Positions 44,677-55,179 of a stretch of DNA of 64,000 bases are shown one piece after another; the first letter of the stretch is position 1, and each line of letters starts with the position of its first letter. The notes beneath the pieces were generated by a model, which was not told the origin of the DNA, ran no database searches, and was given only the letters and a program-made list of their open reading frames with translations. Made by a program: the position numbers and the translations under genes. Origin of the DNA: Evansella caseinilytica (lineage in GTDB: Bacteria > Bacillota > Bacilli > Bacillales > Salisediminibacteriaceae); assembly GCF_900107275.1 (NCBI RefSeq), contig NZ_FNPI01000004.1:1-64000 (forward strand), written 5' to 3'.

Positions 44677-45690
44677 ATGAATGGAATGATTGAGAAACTG
44701 CTAAGCGGCGATGTGCTGTCCGAACAGGAAGCGAAAGAGCTTGTCTTGACGATGCTGAACGGCACCGTTTCCGATGAACAAATTGTCTCGATCTTAACGA
44801 TTCTTCGCTATCGCGGTGAAACGGTGGAGGAAATCGTCGGCTTTGCCAAAGGCATGCAGGAAGCGAGCATTCAGATTCATCCGCCATTTCCGGTAATCGA
44901 CACATGCGGTACGGGCGGTGATGGTGTCGGGACATTCAATATTTCCACTGCTGCGGCGATTTTATTAAGCAGTCTGTCGGTTCCGGTCGCTAAGCACGGC
45001 AATCGCGGCGTTTCTTCCAAAACGGGCAGTGCGGATGTTCTTGAATATCTGGACATCCCGATTCAAACGACGGAACAAGCGGCGGTGAAAAGCCTGGAAA
45101 CATATCATCTGTGCTTCCTGTTTGCTCCGCAATACCACTCGGCGATGAAGCATGTGGGAAAAGCGCGGCGGGGGATGGGAATCAAAACGATTTTTAACCT
45201 GCTTGGACCGCTGACGAATCCGGCGGGGGCATCAACGCGGCTTATTGGTGTTTATGATGACGACATTGCAAAAAAAATGGCAGCAGCAGCCATTGCGTTA
45301 GGAATTGATCGGGCGATGTTTGTGACAGGAGAAGACGGCTTGGATGAATTGACCATCACCGGAAAAACAGCGGTCGTTGAAGTGAAGAGCGGCGAGCTTC
45401 ATGAATATGAGTTGACGCCGCAGGAAGTCGGCTTGCCGTTCGGAAAGCTCGAGCCGCTTCTCGTGGCTTCTCCTGAAGAAAGCGCAATGATGATCGAGGC
45501 TGTTTTCCAAAAAAAAGGTCCCGAAGAAGCGGAAAATATATTGTTGTTCAATGCCGGAGCCGCACTTTATTTGTTCGGCGCCGTTACATCGATCGCGGAA
45601 GGTGTTCATGAAGCAGGAAAAGCGCTCGGCGACCCGGTCATGAACCAGCTGCACCGATTGCAGACGTTAAACAAGGGGGTTATTGCCTGA
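44677..45690 (+). CDS. trpD: Anthranilate phosphoribosyltransferase
   Basis: 337 residues. The GTGGDGVGTFNISTAAA motif (PRPP binding), KHGNRGVSSKTGSAD and GPLTNPAG are all present. Second step of tryptophan synthesis. It starts 2 nt after trpE with an AGGAGGTTTTCTGAC site. Confidence 0.96.
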   Translation: MNGMIEKLLSGDVLSEQEAKELVLTMLNGTVSDEQIVSILTILRYRGETVEEIVGFAKGMQEASIQIHPPFPVIDTCGTGGDGVGTFNISTAAAILLSSLSVPVAKHGNRGVSSKTGSADVLEYLDIPIQTTEQAAVKSLETYHLCFLFAPQYHSAMKHVGKARRGMGIKTIFNLLGPLTNPAGASTRLIGVYDDDIAKKMAAAAIALGIDRAMFVTGEDGLDELTITGKTAVVEVKSGELHEYELTPQEVGLPFGKLEPLLVASPEESAMMIEAVFQKKGPEEAENILLFNAGAALYLFGAVTSIAEGVHEAGKALGDPVMNQLHRLQTLNKGVIA

Positions 45691-46451
45691 TGAGCATTCT
45701 CGATACGATCGTCGCTCATAAAAAGCAGGAGATTCAGTCGCTACCTGTCAGGGAAAAGCTTGATTTTCCAAAAAGATCACTATACGATGCGATGCAATTT
45801 CCGAAACGGAGCATGGGGATTATCGCGGAAATAAAAAAAGCCAGTCCGTCGAAAGGGGTGCTCAGCACGGATTTTCAGCCGCTGGAGATTGCCGACACAT
45901 ACGAAAAACTGAACGTGGACGCAATATCTGTTTTGACCGACGAGCGCTTTTTCCAAGGCCGCGCCTCTTATTTGACAGAGGTAAAGCACCATACGAACCT
46001 GCCTGTATTGCGTAAGGATTTCATTATTGATGAAGCGCAGATTAGCGAATCAAAGATTATCGGCGCCGACGCGATTTTGCTGATTGCGGCGATTTTGGAA
46101 AAATCACAGCTGCAGGAATTTTACAAAGCGGCAGAGGAGCAGAACTTGGACGTTTTAGTGGAAGTGCATAATGAACAGGAGCTTGAGAACGTTCTGTCCG
46201 TTCTATTTCCGAAAATGATCGGCGTCAACAACCGAGACTTGAACACGTTCCGCACATCGCTGTCAACATCCCGCCGCCTGGCTGAAATGATACCTGAGGG
46301 GATTTTGTTTGTCAGTGAAAGCGGCATAAAAACGCGAGAAGATATTGACTACCTGAAACGCACCCGTGCGAACGGCCTGCTTGTCGGAGAAGCATTCATG
46401 GCGGCGGACGACAAGCGGGGAGTGCTGTCAGCGTGGTTTGACGAGGATTGA
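45690..46451 (+). CDS. trpC: Indole-3-glycerol phosphate synthase
   Basis: 253 residues starting on the last base of the trpD stop. [38 protein letters not shown] and SESGI are the typical TIM-barrel motifs. Standalone TrpC, not fused to TrpF, since TrpF is found on the next gene. Confidence 0.96.
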   Translation: MSILDTIVAHKKQEIQSLPVREKLDFPKRSLYDAMQFPKRSMGIIAEIKKASPSKGVLSTDFQPLEIADTYEKLNVDAISVLTDERFFQGRASYLTEVKHHTNLPVLRKDFIIDEAQISESKIIGADAILLIAAILEKSQLQEFYKAAEEQNLDVLVEVHNEQELENVLSVLFPKMIGVNNRDLNTFRTSLSTSRRLAEMIPEGILFVSESGIKTREDIDYLKRTRANGLLVGEAFMAADDKRGVLSAWFDED

Positions 46452-46456
46452 GAATC

Positions 46457-48280
46457 ATGGATACAGCTCTGAAATTTTGCGGAATAACAAGCTTCAGCGA
46501 TTATTGCAAGGCGGTGGACAGCGGGGTGGATTATCTCGGTTTTGTTTTCGCTCCGAGCAGACGGCAAGTGGGGCCGGAGCAGGTGAGCGGCTGGCTGAGG
46601 CAAAAAAGCAAGCATCCGCAGCAAAAATTAACGGCAGTCGTAGTTAATGAGGATGTTGATGTTTTAACGCGGATTGTAAATGAATGTCAGATCGATGTCA
46701 TTCAGTGCCATGGCACGGAGTCGCCGCAATATATTTTGCAGCTGAAAGAAAAAGTCTCCGCAGCGGTTTTTAAGACGATTCACCATCAGGCGGACGGCAC
46801 AGCAATCATGGCGCGATATAAAGGAATCGTTGACGGCTATGTCGTTGATACGAAAACAGCGAATGAATGGGGCGGCAGCGGTATTCCGTTTGATTGGGCC
46901 GCGGTTCCCGGTTATCAGGAGGAAGCAACGCGGCAGCGGGTTCCCTGCTTGATTGCTGGCGGAGTTAATCCGCAAAATGTAAAGGAGTTATTGCGATACA
47001 AACCGGATGGGATCGACCTGTCGTCGGGTATAGAAACCGCCGGAGAAAAAGATGAAGGGAAGATGCGCGCAATGGTTTCGACGGTTAAAAAAAGCTATCA
47101 GGTCCCGGATCAGCTTGGCAGATTCGGAGAGTTTGGCGGAAAATATGTCCCTGAAACATTAATGTATGCGTTGGAGGAACTGGAAAAAGCCTTCGACGGC
47201 GTGAGGAACGATGAAGCATTTCATCAGGAGCTGCACCGCGAATGGGAGAGCTATTCCGGCCGGCCGACACCGTTGACCAAGGCGGAGCGGCTTACCGATT
47301 TTCTTGGCGGAGCAACCATTTACTTGAAGCGGGAAGATTTAAATCATACCGGTGCACATAAAATAAATAATGCGATTGCCCAGGCGATTTTAGCCGGGCG
47401 GATGGGAAAACAGCAAATCATTGCCGAAACCGGCGCCGGTCAGCACGGTGTTGCCGCTGCGACGGTTGCCGCGAGATTCGGCATGAGCTGCAAAGTATTT
47501 ATGGGCGAAGAAGATATGAAGCGTCAGGAGCTGAATGTTTTCCGCATGCGGTTATTAGGCGCGGAAGTCATTAAAGTGACGAGCGGGGGAAGAACGTTGA
47601 AGGATGCCACGAACGAGGCGATCCGCCACTGGGTTACGCACGTCAATGACACGTTTTACTTAATCGGCTCCGCCGTCGGACCTCATCCTTATCCAAAAAT
47701 GGTGCGAGAATTTCAAGCGGTCATCGGCAGGGAAAGCAAAGCGCAGTTCCTAGCTGAAACGGGCTCGCTCCCCGATGAAATCATTGCATGTGTCGGCGGC
47801 GGAAGCAACGCCATCGGCATGTTTTACCCGTTCATTGAAGACGATGTGCGGCTCACCGGTGTGGAAGCGGCAGGTAAAGGCGTGGAGACGGAAGAGCATG
47901 CTGCAACATTGACAAAGGGGAAAAAAGGCGTGCTCCATGGAGCGCTATCGTATTTATTACAGGATGAAGGCGGGAATATTATCGAACCGTATTCTGTTTC
48001 CGCAGGGCTGGATTATCCCGGCATTGGCCCGGAGCATGCTTATTTGCGCGATACAGGGCGTGTCAACTACGTGCCGGTTGCAGATCAGGAAGCCCTCGAC
48101 GCCTTACAGACCCTTTGTCAACGGGAAGGGATTTTGCCGGCGATTGAGTCTGCCCATGCCTTGGCACATGCTTTTCAGCGAGCGAAGATGCTGCCGAAAA
48201 CGGAAAAAATTCTTGTCTGCCTGTCCGGCCGCGGTGACAAGGATGTTCACACGATTCAGAATGTGTTAGGAGGAGAGTGA
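46457..48280 (+). CDS. trpFB: Fused phosphoribosylanthranilate isomerase / tryptophan synthase beta (TrpF-TrpB)
   Basis: One uninterrupted frame encodes 607 residues. Residues about 1-210 are TrpF, with catalytic Cys in KFCGIT, Asp in [14 protein letters not shown], and GGVNPQNV. Residues about 215-607 are TrpB, beginning [18 protein letters not shown], with the PLP lysine in [20 protein letters not shown] and GGGSNAIG. The two units join at VSTVKKSYQ with almost no linker. In B. subtilis the two genes are separate. The ATG at 46457 is preferred to the TTG at 46448. Confidence 0.92.
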   Translation: MDTALKFCGITSFSDYCKAVDSGVDYLGFVFAPSRRQVGPEQVSGWLRQKSKHPQQKLTAVVVNEDVDVLTRIVNECQIDVIQCHGTESPQYILQLKEKVSAAVFKTIHHQADGTAIMARYKGIVDGYVVDTKTANEWGGSGIPFDWAAVPGYQEEATRQRVPCLIAGGVNPQNVKELLRYKPDGIDLSSGIETAGEKDEGKMRAMVSTVKKSYQVPDQLGRFGEFGGKYVPETLMYALEELEKAFDGVRNDEAFHQELHREWESYSGRPTPLTKAERLTDFLGGATIYLKREDLNHTGAHKINNAIAQAILAGRMGKQQIIAETGAGQHGVAAATVAARFGMSCKVFMGEEDMKRQELNVFRMRLLGAEVIKVTSGGRTLKDATNEAIRHWVTHVNDTFYLIGSAVGPHPYPKMVREFQAVIGRESKAQFLAETGSLPDEIIACVGGGSNAIGMFYPFIEDDVRLTGVEAAGKGVETEEHAATLTKGKKGVLHGALSYLLQDEGGNIIEPYSVSAGLDYPGIGPEHAYLRDTGRVNYVPVADQEALDALQTLCQREGILPAIESAHALAHAFQRAKMLPKTEKILVCLSGRGDKDVHTIQNVLGGE

Positions 48281-48281
48281 A

Positions 48282-49076
48282 ATGAACCGCTTGCTGTCAG
48301 ATACGTTTCAGAATAAAGAAAAGCGTTTTGTACCGTATATAATGGCCGGAGATCCGGCAATGGATGCCTCCATCGATATCGCACTCACACTGCAGGCTGC
48401 CGGAGTCGACGCTCTTGAATGGGGAGTGCCGTTCAGCGACCCGCTAGCGGACGGACCGGTCATCCAGGCTGCCGGTCAGCGGTCGTTGCAGCAAGGAACA
48501 ACGCTGATGAGCGCCATCGCCGGTGTCAAAAAAGCGCGGGAAAAGGGGCTGACTATTCCGGTCATTCTATTTACTTATATTAATCCCGTCCTTGCCTATG
48601 GAACCGATCCGGTTATCGCGGCAATGAAAGCTGCGGAAATCGATGGGCTGCTGATCCCTGATCTCCCTGTCGAGGAGAGTGATGATATTCGCTTAAGCTG
48701 CAACCGTGCCGATATATCGTTGATTTCACTTGTAACCTTGAGTTCAACATTGCGGATGGAAAAAATTTGCCGGACAGGCCAGGGTTTTTTGTACTTTGTC
48801 TCATCCCTTGGTGTAACAGGAACCCGAACACAATTCGCCAAAGAGATTGCCGAAACCGTCCAAACGGTCAAGGAGCTGTCCTCAGTGCCTGTTTTAATCG
48901 GCTTCGGGGTATCTAAACCGGAGCACGTGCAATATTTCCAGTCGATTGCCGACGGCGTTATTGTCGGCAGCGCCCTTGTCCGTTTTATCGCTGAAAGACA
49001 TCAGGAACTGACGGGCGCGGTAAAAGAAAATGCCTTAAACGAAATAAAAGGATTTGTTCTCGAGCTCATTTCGTAA
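48282..49076 (+). CDS. trpA: Tryptophan synthase alpha chain
   Basis: 264 residues. The family blocks [27 protein letters not shown] (catalytic Glu and Asp) and [10 protein letters not shown] are present. Cleaves indole-3-glycerol phosphate; pairs with the TrpB half of the fused protein. Start 1 nt after trpFB with a GGAGGAGAGTGAA site. Confidence 0.95.
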   Translation: MNRLLSDTFQNKEKRFVPYIMAGDPAMDASIDIALTLQAAGVDALEWGVPFSDPLADGPVIQAAGQRSLQQGTTLMSAIAGVKKAREKGLTIPVILFTYINPVLAYGTDPVIAAMKAAEIDGLLIPDLPVEESDDIRLSCNRADISLISLVTLSSTLRMEKICRTGQGFLYFVSSLGVTGTRTQFAKEIAETVQTVKELSSVPVLIGFGVSKPEHVQYFQSIADGVIVGSALVRFIAERHQELTGAVKENALNEIKGFVLELIS

Positions 49077-49116
49077 TAGGATAGTAACAAAGGCTGTTGA
49101 AGACGGAGGGAATCTT

Positions 49117-50196
49117 GTGAAAATTAAACAAACAATGTCTGGGCTTTTGCCATACCAGCCAGGAAAGCCAATAGAAGATGTGAAAAGAGAATTCGGGCTG
49201 GAGGAAGTTATCAAGCTGGCATCCAATGAAAATCCGTACGGCTGCTCGCCGAAGGTAAAAGAAGCGATACAACAATCATTCCATGAGCTCGCCGTTTATC
49301 CGGACGGCTATGCACGACATCTGCGGGAAGCAGTTGCCGCCCGCTTTGGAGTGAAAGAAACGGAGCTGATCTTCGGCAATGGCTCCGATGAAGTGATTTT
49401 GATATTGTGCCGGTCGTTTTTAACGAAGGAAGACAACATCGTGACGGCATCACCTACTTTTCCGCAGTACCGGCATAATGCGGTGATAGAAGGGGCGAAA
49501 GTCAAAGAAGTGCCGCTGGTTGACGGTATGCATGATTTGGAGGCAATGTTGGAAGCGATAGATGCCAACACGAAAATGGTGTTTGTCTGCAATCCGAACA
49601 ATCCGTCGGGAACGTATGTCGGCGAAGAACAGTTTCTTGCTTTTTTGGAACGGGTGCCGGAGGATGTCCTGGTAATCAGTGATGAGGCCTATTATGAATA
49701 TGTGGCAGCGGAGGATTATCCGGAGACGCTTCCGCTTATTAAACGGTATCCGAACTTGATCGTTTTACGTACTTTCTCAAAAGCATACGGTCTTGCTTCC
49801 TTGCGTGTTGGTTACGGGGTAGCCGCCGCGGAGGTAATCAAAGCGGTTGATCCCGGCCGGGAACCGTTTAACACGAACACGCTTGCCCAGCGCGCTGCAG
49901 TCGCAGCTTTGGAGGATCAAGATTTTGTATCGGCGTGCCATCTGAAGAATCGCACCGAGATGGAGCGGTTCGAGCGCTTTTGTCAGGAAACGGGATTATC
50001 TTATTACCCTTCGCAAACTAATTTTATACTGATTCATTTTAACAGACCCGGCGGGGAAGTATTTCATTATTTACTGACCAACGGATTTATTACAAGGAAC
50101 GGAGAAGCTCTCGGCTTTCCAGATGCCGTCCGGATTACTTTAGGCACGAGGGAGCAAAACGAAAAATTGATTGAAGCACTTTCGAAACTCGTATAA
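49117..50196 (+). CDS. hisC: Histidinol-phosphate / aromatic aminotransferase
   Basis: 359 residues from the GTG at 49117 (site GACGGAGGG). Class I aminotransferase with [24 protein letters not shown] and the PLP lysine in [17 protein letters not shown]. In Bacillus it serves both histidine and tyrosine/phenylalanine synthesis, which explains its place in the aromatic supraoperon. Confidence 0.94.
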   Translation: MKIKQTMSGLLPYQPGKPIEDVKREFGLEEVIKLASNENPYGCSPKVKEAIQQSFHELAVYPDGYARHLREAVAARFGVKETELIFGNGSDEVILILCRSFLTKEDNIVTASPTFPQYRHNAVIEGAKVKEVPLVDGMHDLEAMLEAIDANTKMVFVCNPNNPSGTYVGEEQFLAFLERVPEDVLVISDEAYYEYVAAEDYPETLPLIKRYPNLIVLRTFSKAYGLASLRVGYGVAAAEVIKAVDPGREPFNTNTLAQRAAVAALEDQDFVSACHLKNRTEMERFERFCQETGLSYYPSQTNFILIHFNRPGGEVFHYLLTNGFITRNGEALGFPDAVRITLGTREQNEKLIEALSKLV

Positions 50197-50213
50197 AACA
50201 GGAGGCAATATTT

Positions 50214-51317
50214 GTGGGAAAGCAAGTCCTTGTTATCGGCTTAGGGCTGATTGGTGGATCGCTGGCCTTGTCGATCAAAAAAGAACATCCGGAGTGCACC
50301 ATCATCGGCTACGATCTTGATGAAGAAGCATGCAAGCTGGCACTCTCCCTTCAGGTTATTGATCGCTATGTAACAGACTATAAAGAAGCAGCCTCAACTG
50401 CTGATTTTATCGTGTTAGCAACACCGGTGCAGAGTGCAATTGCAATTCTTGATGAATTTTTGACTATTGAGATAAAAGACAGCTGCCTGATCACGGATGT
50501 CGGCAGCACGAAAAAGGACATCGTGGCAAAAGGGGAAGAGCTCATGGCAAAAGGCGTTTCCTTCCTCGGCGGTCATCCGATGGCCGGTTCTCATAAAACC
50601 GGAGTAGCGGCATCAAATGAACGCTTGTTTGAAAATGCTTTTTATATCATTACACCGACGGCGAGTATCCCTTTTTCCAAAGTGATTCAGCTGCAAAACT
50701 GGCTGCGGGGTACCGGGGCCCGGTTTATTGAACTGGAACCGGAAGCCCATGATCTGTACACCGGAATGGTGAGTCATCTGCCGCACATCATCGCTTCGGC
50801 ACTTGTACAGGAAGCGGGCAAGCTAGGGAAAGAACATCCGATAGTCACTGAACTGGCAGCAGGCGGGTTCCGGGATATTACGCGGATTGCATCATCCTCC
50901 CCTTCCATGTGGCGGGATATATTGCTGCACAATAAAGAAGTGCTGTTAACAATGCTGGAAAAGTGGGAAATGTCCATGAAGGATATCCGGTCCATTTTGG
51001 CACAGGAAGACGCCGAAGCGATTTACGCTTTTTTTGATGAAGCAAAGCAGTTAAGGGATGCCTTGCCGGCCGGGAAGAAGGGGGCGTTAATGCCGTTCAA
51101 CGACCTGTTTGTGGATATTCCCGATCATCCAGGGGTTATCTCTGATGTGACCGGAATTTTGGCTGAAGAAAAAATCAGCATTACCAACATCCGTATCATT
51201 GAAGCGCGGGAAGACATCATGGGCGTGCTGCAGCTGAGCTTCCGTTCCAAAGAGGATGTGCAGCTTGCCAAAAAAATATTGCAGGAAAATATGTATGATA
51301 CATATGAAACGTCATAG
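50214..51317 (+). CDS. tyrA: Prephenate dehydrogenase
   Basis: 367 residues from a GTG with an AGGAGGCAATATTT site. N-terminal Rossmann motif GLGLIGGSLALSI, then HPMAGSHKTG and FRDITRIASSSPSMWRDI; a C-terminal ACT domain (about residues 295-367, IPDHPGVISDVTGIL) suggests feedback control by an amino acid. Makes 4-hydroxyphenylpyruvate for tyrosine. Confidence 0.95.
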   Translation: MGKQVLVIGLGLIGGSLALSIKKEHPECTIIGYDLDEEACKLALSLQVIDRYVTDYKEAASTADFIVLATPVQSAIAILDEFLTIEIKDSCLITDVGSTKKDIVAKGEELMAKGVSFLGGHPMAGSHKTGVAASNERLFENAFYIITPTASIPFSKVIQLQNWLRGTGARFIELEPEAHDLYTGMVSHLPHIIASALVQEAGKLGKEHPIVTELAAGGFRDITRIASSSPSMWRDILLHNKEVLLTMLEKWEMSMKDIRSILAQEDAEAIYAFFDEAKQLRDALPAGKKGALMPFNDLFVDIPDHPGVISDVTGILAEEKISITNIRIIEAREDIMGVLQLSFRSKEDVQLAKKILQENMYDTYETS

Positions 51318-51330
51318 GAGCTGAGTAAAA

Positions 51331-52620
51331 TTGGATATACACGTCGAACGAAGTCAACAAGGACTGATAGGAATAATCAAGGTCCCGGGCGATAAATCGA
51401 TTTCCCACCGGGCAGTCATGTTCGGAGCCTTGGCGGAAGGAACGACGGAAGTCACCGGTTTTTTGAAAGGGGAAGATTGTCTCGGTACGATCCGCTGCAT
51501 GAGGCAGCTAGGTGTGGAGATTGTTGAAGAGAACGACAAAATCATTGTTAACGGCAAAGGGATCAGCGGCTTACAAGAGCCGGCGGCAATTCTCGATGTC
51601 GGAAATTCCGGAACAACGATCCGGCTGCTTGCCGGAATTCTTGCTTCCTTGCCGCATGCCTTTGTGCTTGTCGGCGATGAATCGATTGCCAAACGTCCGA
51701 TGGCACGGGTAACCGGACCATTAAAGATGATGAATGCGTTCATCGACGGGAGGGAATTCGGGCAGTACACGCCGCTGTTTATCCGCGGGGGAAATCTTAG
51801 AGGGATTCACTATGTGTCCCCTGTGGCAAGCGCGCAAGTCAAATCGGCCATTCTGTTAGCGGGATTAGGTGCAGAAGGTGTGACGACGGTGACCGAGCCG
51901 GCAAAGTCCCGCGATCATACCGAGCGAATGCTGAGAGCATTTGGCGTAGAGGTGAACGAGGATGATTTGACCGTTTCCGTCGCCGGCGGGCAAGTGCTGA
52001 AAGCAACGAAAGTCGACGTTCCCGGCGATATTTCCTCGGCTGCCTTTCCATTGGTTGCCGGTGCCATCGTGCCGGACAGTGAGATAACATTAGAGAATGT
52101 GGGCATCAATCCGACGAGGACGGGCATTCTTGACGTGTTAACAGCGATGGGGGCTGATATACAAATCACGGAAGAAGCAACGGCGAGTGGGGAACCGACT
52201 GCTTCCATAAAAGTCCGAACGAGCGAACTGAAGGGCACGACAATCAGCGGAGACTTGATTCCGCGGCTGATTGATGAAATACCGGCGATTGCGGTGCTAG
52301 CCACACAGGCTCACGGCACGACGATCATTAAAGACGCGCAAGAATTGAAAGTGAAAGAAACAAACCGAATTGATGTGATGGTGACGCAGTTGAAACTGCT
52401 TGGTGCCGACATCGAAGCTACCGAAGACGGGATGAAAATTGTCGGGCCGGTTCCCTTAAAAGGCGGCGTGGTGCAAAGCTTCGGCGATCACCGCATCGGA
52501 ATGTCCCTCGCCCTTTGCGGACTGATAGCCGATGATACTGTTACGATCAAGGATGCTGAGGCGATTAACGTTTCATATCCCGGATTTTTTGAGCATCTGG
52601 AACAATTAAAGCAAGGATAA
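51331..52620 (+). CDS. aroA: 5-enolpyruvylshikimate-3-phosphate synthase
   Basis: 429 residues from a TTG after [63 protein letters not shown] and GDHRIGMS define the enzyme (aroE in B. subtilis). It closes the supraoperon, and a terminator follows. Confidence 0.95.
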   Translation: MDIHVERSQQGLIGIIKVPGDKSISHRAVMFGALAEGTTEVTGFLKGEDCLGTIRCMRQLGVEIVEENDKIIVNGKGISGLQEPAAILDVGNSGTTIRLLAGILASLPHAFVLVGDESIAKRPMARVTGPLKMMNAFIDGREFGQYTPLFIRGGNLRGIHYVSPVASAQVKSAILLAGLGAEGVTTVTEPAKSRDHTERMLRAFGVEVNEDDLTVSVAGGQVLKATKVDVPGDISSAAFPLVAGAIVPDSEITLENVGINPTRTGILDVLTAMGADIQITEEATASGEPTASIKVRTSELKGTTISGDLIPRLIDEIPAIAVLATQAHGTTIIKDAQELKVKETNRIDVMVTQLKLLGADIEATEDGMKIVGPVPLKGGVVQSFGDHRIGMSLALCGLIADDTVTIKDAEAINVSYPGFFEHLEQLKQG

Positions 52621-52628
52621 TATGATTG

Positions 52629-52677
52629 ATGACGGTGTCTCCAAAGCTGCGCCAATGAGCTGAGGAGACGCTTTTTT
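52629..52677 (+). terminator. Terminator of the aromatic supraoperon
   Basis: GTGTCTCC and GGAGACGC form the base of the stem, with AGCT/AGCT pairing in the loop region, followed by TTTTTTT. Confidence 0.8.
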
Positions 52678-52737
52678 TATGAGTTGATTTGTTTTATGGA
52701 CTATTGTTCTCCCTTGGCTCATAGCTTGTTTATAAGA

Positions 52738-52776
52738 GGGTGTTAAAAAAAATAAAATTTGATTTTTTGAACATCG
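52738..52776 (+). repeat. Degenerate GTTCAAAAAG-type hairpin
   Basis: GGTGTTAAAAAAAATAAAATT...TTTTTTGAACATCGC resembles the family A hairpin with mutations. It lies just before the ribosome site of the next gene. Confidence 0.4.
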
Positions 52777-52796
52777 CAGGAAGAAGAGGTGGAGAA

Positions 52797-53729
52797 ATGA
52801 AATACATTATGGAAGTTTTTCGCAGCGGCATAAAGGACAAGCGTGAAGTATGGATTGAAAATGGAAGAGTCAGATATGCATCACAGCAATTAAATCGAGC
52901 AGGAACCTACAAGCTAGCAGCCGATCAATTTGAAGTAGTTCCGGGAATGATCGCTCTTGACGACAAGCTTGCCGAGGCTTTCCGAAACGGGGACGGGATA
53001 TCCTATGTTAAGCGGCTGCTTTTATTCGGAATTACCTCCTTTATCCATTTAATAAAAACGGAGTATCACCATCAGTTTTCAGAAAAGATCAGCTTACAGC
53101 GGCAGCTGCTTAACAGTTGTCCCGTCGATTACATACATGCAGTGGAAATTCCACTGGTAAAATTGACGGAATTGTGGATACGGAAGTTGAGGCAGGCAGC
53201 AGTGCCGATTGTGTTCCTCGCGGCGGAATCTGTGCAGGATATCGAAGCGATCCCATGGCAAAGAATCGTTGAAGCGATGTTTCCGAAACGGATGCTGATC
53301 GTGTGCCAGCCCAACGTTCGCACTGAAACAGAGAAACGACTGATTTTACAAGCTTGGAAAAGCAAGGCGGAGAAATTCAGAATAAATACTTTCTTGCAGT
53401 TTCCGTTACCGGGACAACCGGTTTCCAAGCTCCTTGCTCAGCGGATCGGATTGTTCCCGAAAAAAGGTTCGCTCGTTATCGGCAGCGATGCTGATTATGT
53501 TATGTATGGCAATTATCCACAGGAACAGCGGCCTCCGATGCGCTTTCCCGACATCATCGTGTTAAAAGGCCGGGTTGTGAAAGCGGGGAATCGCTGGAAT
53601 TTTTCCGAAGCTGCCGGAGAAGAACTGACTGCTCTGATGCCCGAAAAATTTTTGCCGATTGAATCGGTGTATAAATACAGCGATCAGCAGCCGACGCTCC
53701 GATCCGGTATCGGCTTCTCCCGCCTTTAG
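52797..53729 (+). CDS. Degenerate amidohydrolase-like protein
   Basis: 310 residues from the ATG at 52797 (site GAAGAGGTGGAGAA). The C-terminal part (KKGSLVIGSDADYVMY, then IVLKGRVVKAGNRW) and the N-terminal strand pattern (VWIENGRVRYA) resemble the beta-sandwich of hydantoinase/dihydroorotase-type amidohydrolases. The metal-binding HxH and other barrel histidines are not visible, so it is probably not a metal-dependent hydrolase. It has no counterpart here in B. subtilis. Function unknown. Confidence 0.6.
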   Translation: MKYIMEVFRSGIKDKREVWIENGRVRYASQQLNRAGTYKLAADQFEVVPGMIALDDKLAEAFRNGDGISYVKRLLLFGITSFIHLIKTEYHHQFSEKISLQRQLLNSCPVDYIHAVEIPLVKLTELWIRKLRQAAVPIVFLAAESVQDIEAIPWQRIVEAMFPKRMLIVCQPNVRTETEKRLILQAWKSKAEKFRINTFLQFPLPGQPVSKLLAQRIGLFPKKGSLVIGSDADYVMYGNYPQEQRPPMRFPDIIVLKGRVVKAGNRWNFSEAAGEELTALMPEKFLPIESVYKYSDQQPTLRSGIGFSRL

Positions 53730-53828
53730 CAAACGGCTGTTTCCATTCCGTTCCGCCGTAACAATTATTTGACACGGAGCTTGCTTGCGATAAAATGGGG
53801 AGAGATATGTTTTGGAGGATGTGGGGTA

Positions 53829-55097
53829 GTGAATAAGCAACTGACGGAAGCAATTCAATTAATCGAAAGCGGGTTCCATGAAGAAGGATTAGAGAAAGTT
53901 GAAAGGCTTGTTCAATATGCCGATGACGAATTAAAACGTACCATTGCCGAACTGTATTATGAGTTGGGCTTGATTGATAAGGCGCTGGTAGTGATCGAAG
54001 AGCTGATGTATAGTTACCCGGATCATGGCGAGCTGTTCGTTTTTGCCGCGGAGTGCTACAGCGAAATGGGAAGGGAAGACGAAGCCGTTGACATGTTGAC
54101 AGAAATCGGAAAAAACGACGCTGCTTATATACAAGCACAACTGCTGTTGGCAGACATCTATCAAAATCAAGGGCTCGAGGAAGTGGCAGAACAAAAATTA
54201 CTTCATGCCGTAGCTTTGCAGCCGGATGAACCGGTGCTTCAATATGGATTGGGAGAATTTTATCTAAGCAGAGGAGATTATCAGCAGGCAATTCCCTATT
54301 TCAAAAAAATGATTTACCAGAACCGCCCTGTGGAGGTGGATGGCTTGAACCCTCATTTGCGCTTGGCGGAAGCATACAGTTTAACGGGGCAGTTTGAAGA
54401 TGCGCTGAGTTGCTATCAGCAAGGAATCGCGAAGAAGGAGGAGCTTGACGGACTGTTTGGTTACGGCTACACTGCCTTGCAAGTGAAGGATTACGAAACG
54501 GCGGTGAAACAGCTTTCAAGGCTGAAGGAGCTTGATCCGGATTATACGACATTGTTTCCGTATTTGGGCCGTGCGCATCGAGCATTGAGACAGAACGACG
54601 AGGCCGTAAAAGTTTTAACGGAAGGTCTGGCCAAAGATGAATATAACGAGGAGCTTTATTTTGAAATGGCAAAAGCGCAGTTTTCTCTCGGGAAAATGGA
54701 GGAAGGAAAAACGTACCTGGAAAAGGTGATTGCCATCAATCCATCCAATCTTTCCGCCGTGAAGGAACTGCTGCTGTTTTTTCACGAAAATGAACAATAC
54801 GACGAAGTACTGGAGCTGCTGGCTTTCTTGGAAGCATACGGGGAGTATGATCCGTTGTTCGAACGGTATAAAGGCAAGGCGTTATATGAAGCGGACAACC
54901 TTGCCGGAGCAGCAAAGGCGTATGAACAGGCATTGCTGGACATGCCTGATGAAGAGGAGCTTCTGGAAGAGGCAGGGTATGTGTTCCTGGAATCCGGCGA
55001 CAAAGTACGGGGGGTGGAGTGTTTGAAAACATTGTTGACACTTCAACCTGACAGGAGCGACATTGCAGAGCGGCTGGAGCGGTTGCAGGCGGAATGA
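53829..55097 (+). CDS. ypiA: Tetratricopeptide-repeat protein YpiA
   Basis: 422 residues from the GTG at 53829, after GGAGGATGTGGGG. The whole protein consists of TPR-like helical pairs (for example AELYYELGLIDKALVVIEELMYSYPD and CYQQGIAKKEELDGLFGYGYTALQ), about ten of them. Soluble, acidic, presumably a protein-interaction scaffold. Position downstream of aroA fits YpiA of B. subtilis. Confidence 0.8.
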   Translation: MNKQLTEAIQLIESGFHEEGLEKVERLVQYADDELKRTIAELYYELGLIDKALVVIEELMYSYPDHGELFVFAAECYSEMGREDEAVDMLTEIGKNDAAYIQAQLLLADIYQNQGLEEVAEQKLLHAVALQPDEPVLQYGLGEFYLSRGDYQQAIPYFKKMIYQNRPVEVDGLNPHLRLAEAYSLTGQFEDALSCYQQGIAKKEELDGLFGYGYTALQVKDYETAVKQLSRLKELDPDYTTLFPYLGRAHRALRQNDEAVKVLTEGLAKDEYNEELYFEMAKAQFSLGKMEEGKTYLEKVIAINPSNLSAVKELLLFFHENEQYDEVLELLAFLEAYGEYDPLFERYKGKALYEADNLAGAAKAYEQALLDMPDEEELLEEAGYVFLESGDKVRGVECLKTLLTLQPDRSDIAERLERLQAE

Positions 55098-55179
55098 TCA
55101 GAATGAAGTCCTTCCAGCTCGTTGATAGATTCTCAATCCCTTTCACATACTACAGGTAAAGGGATGAGAGGTGAATCAG

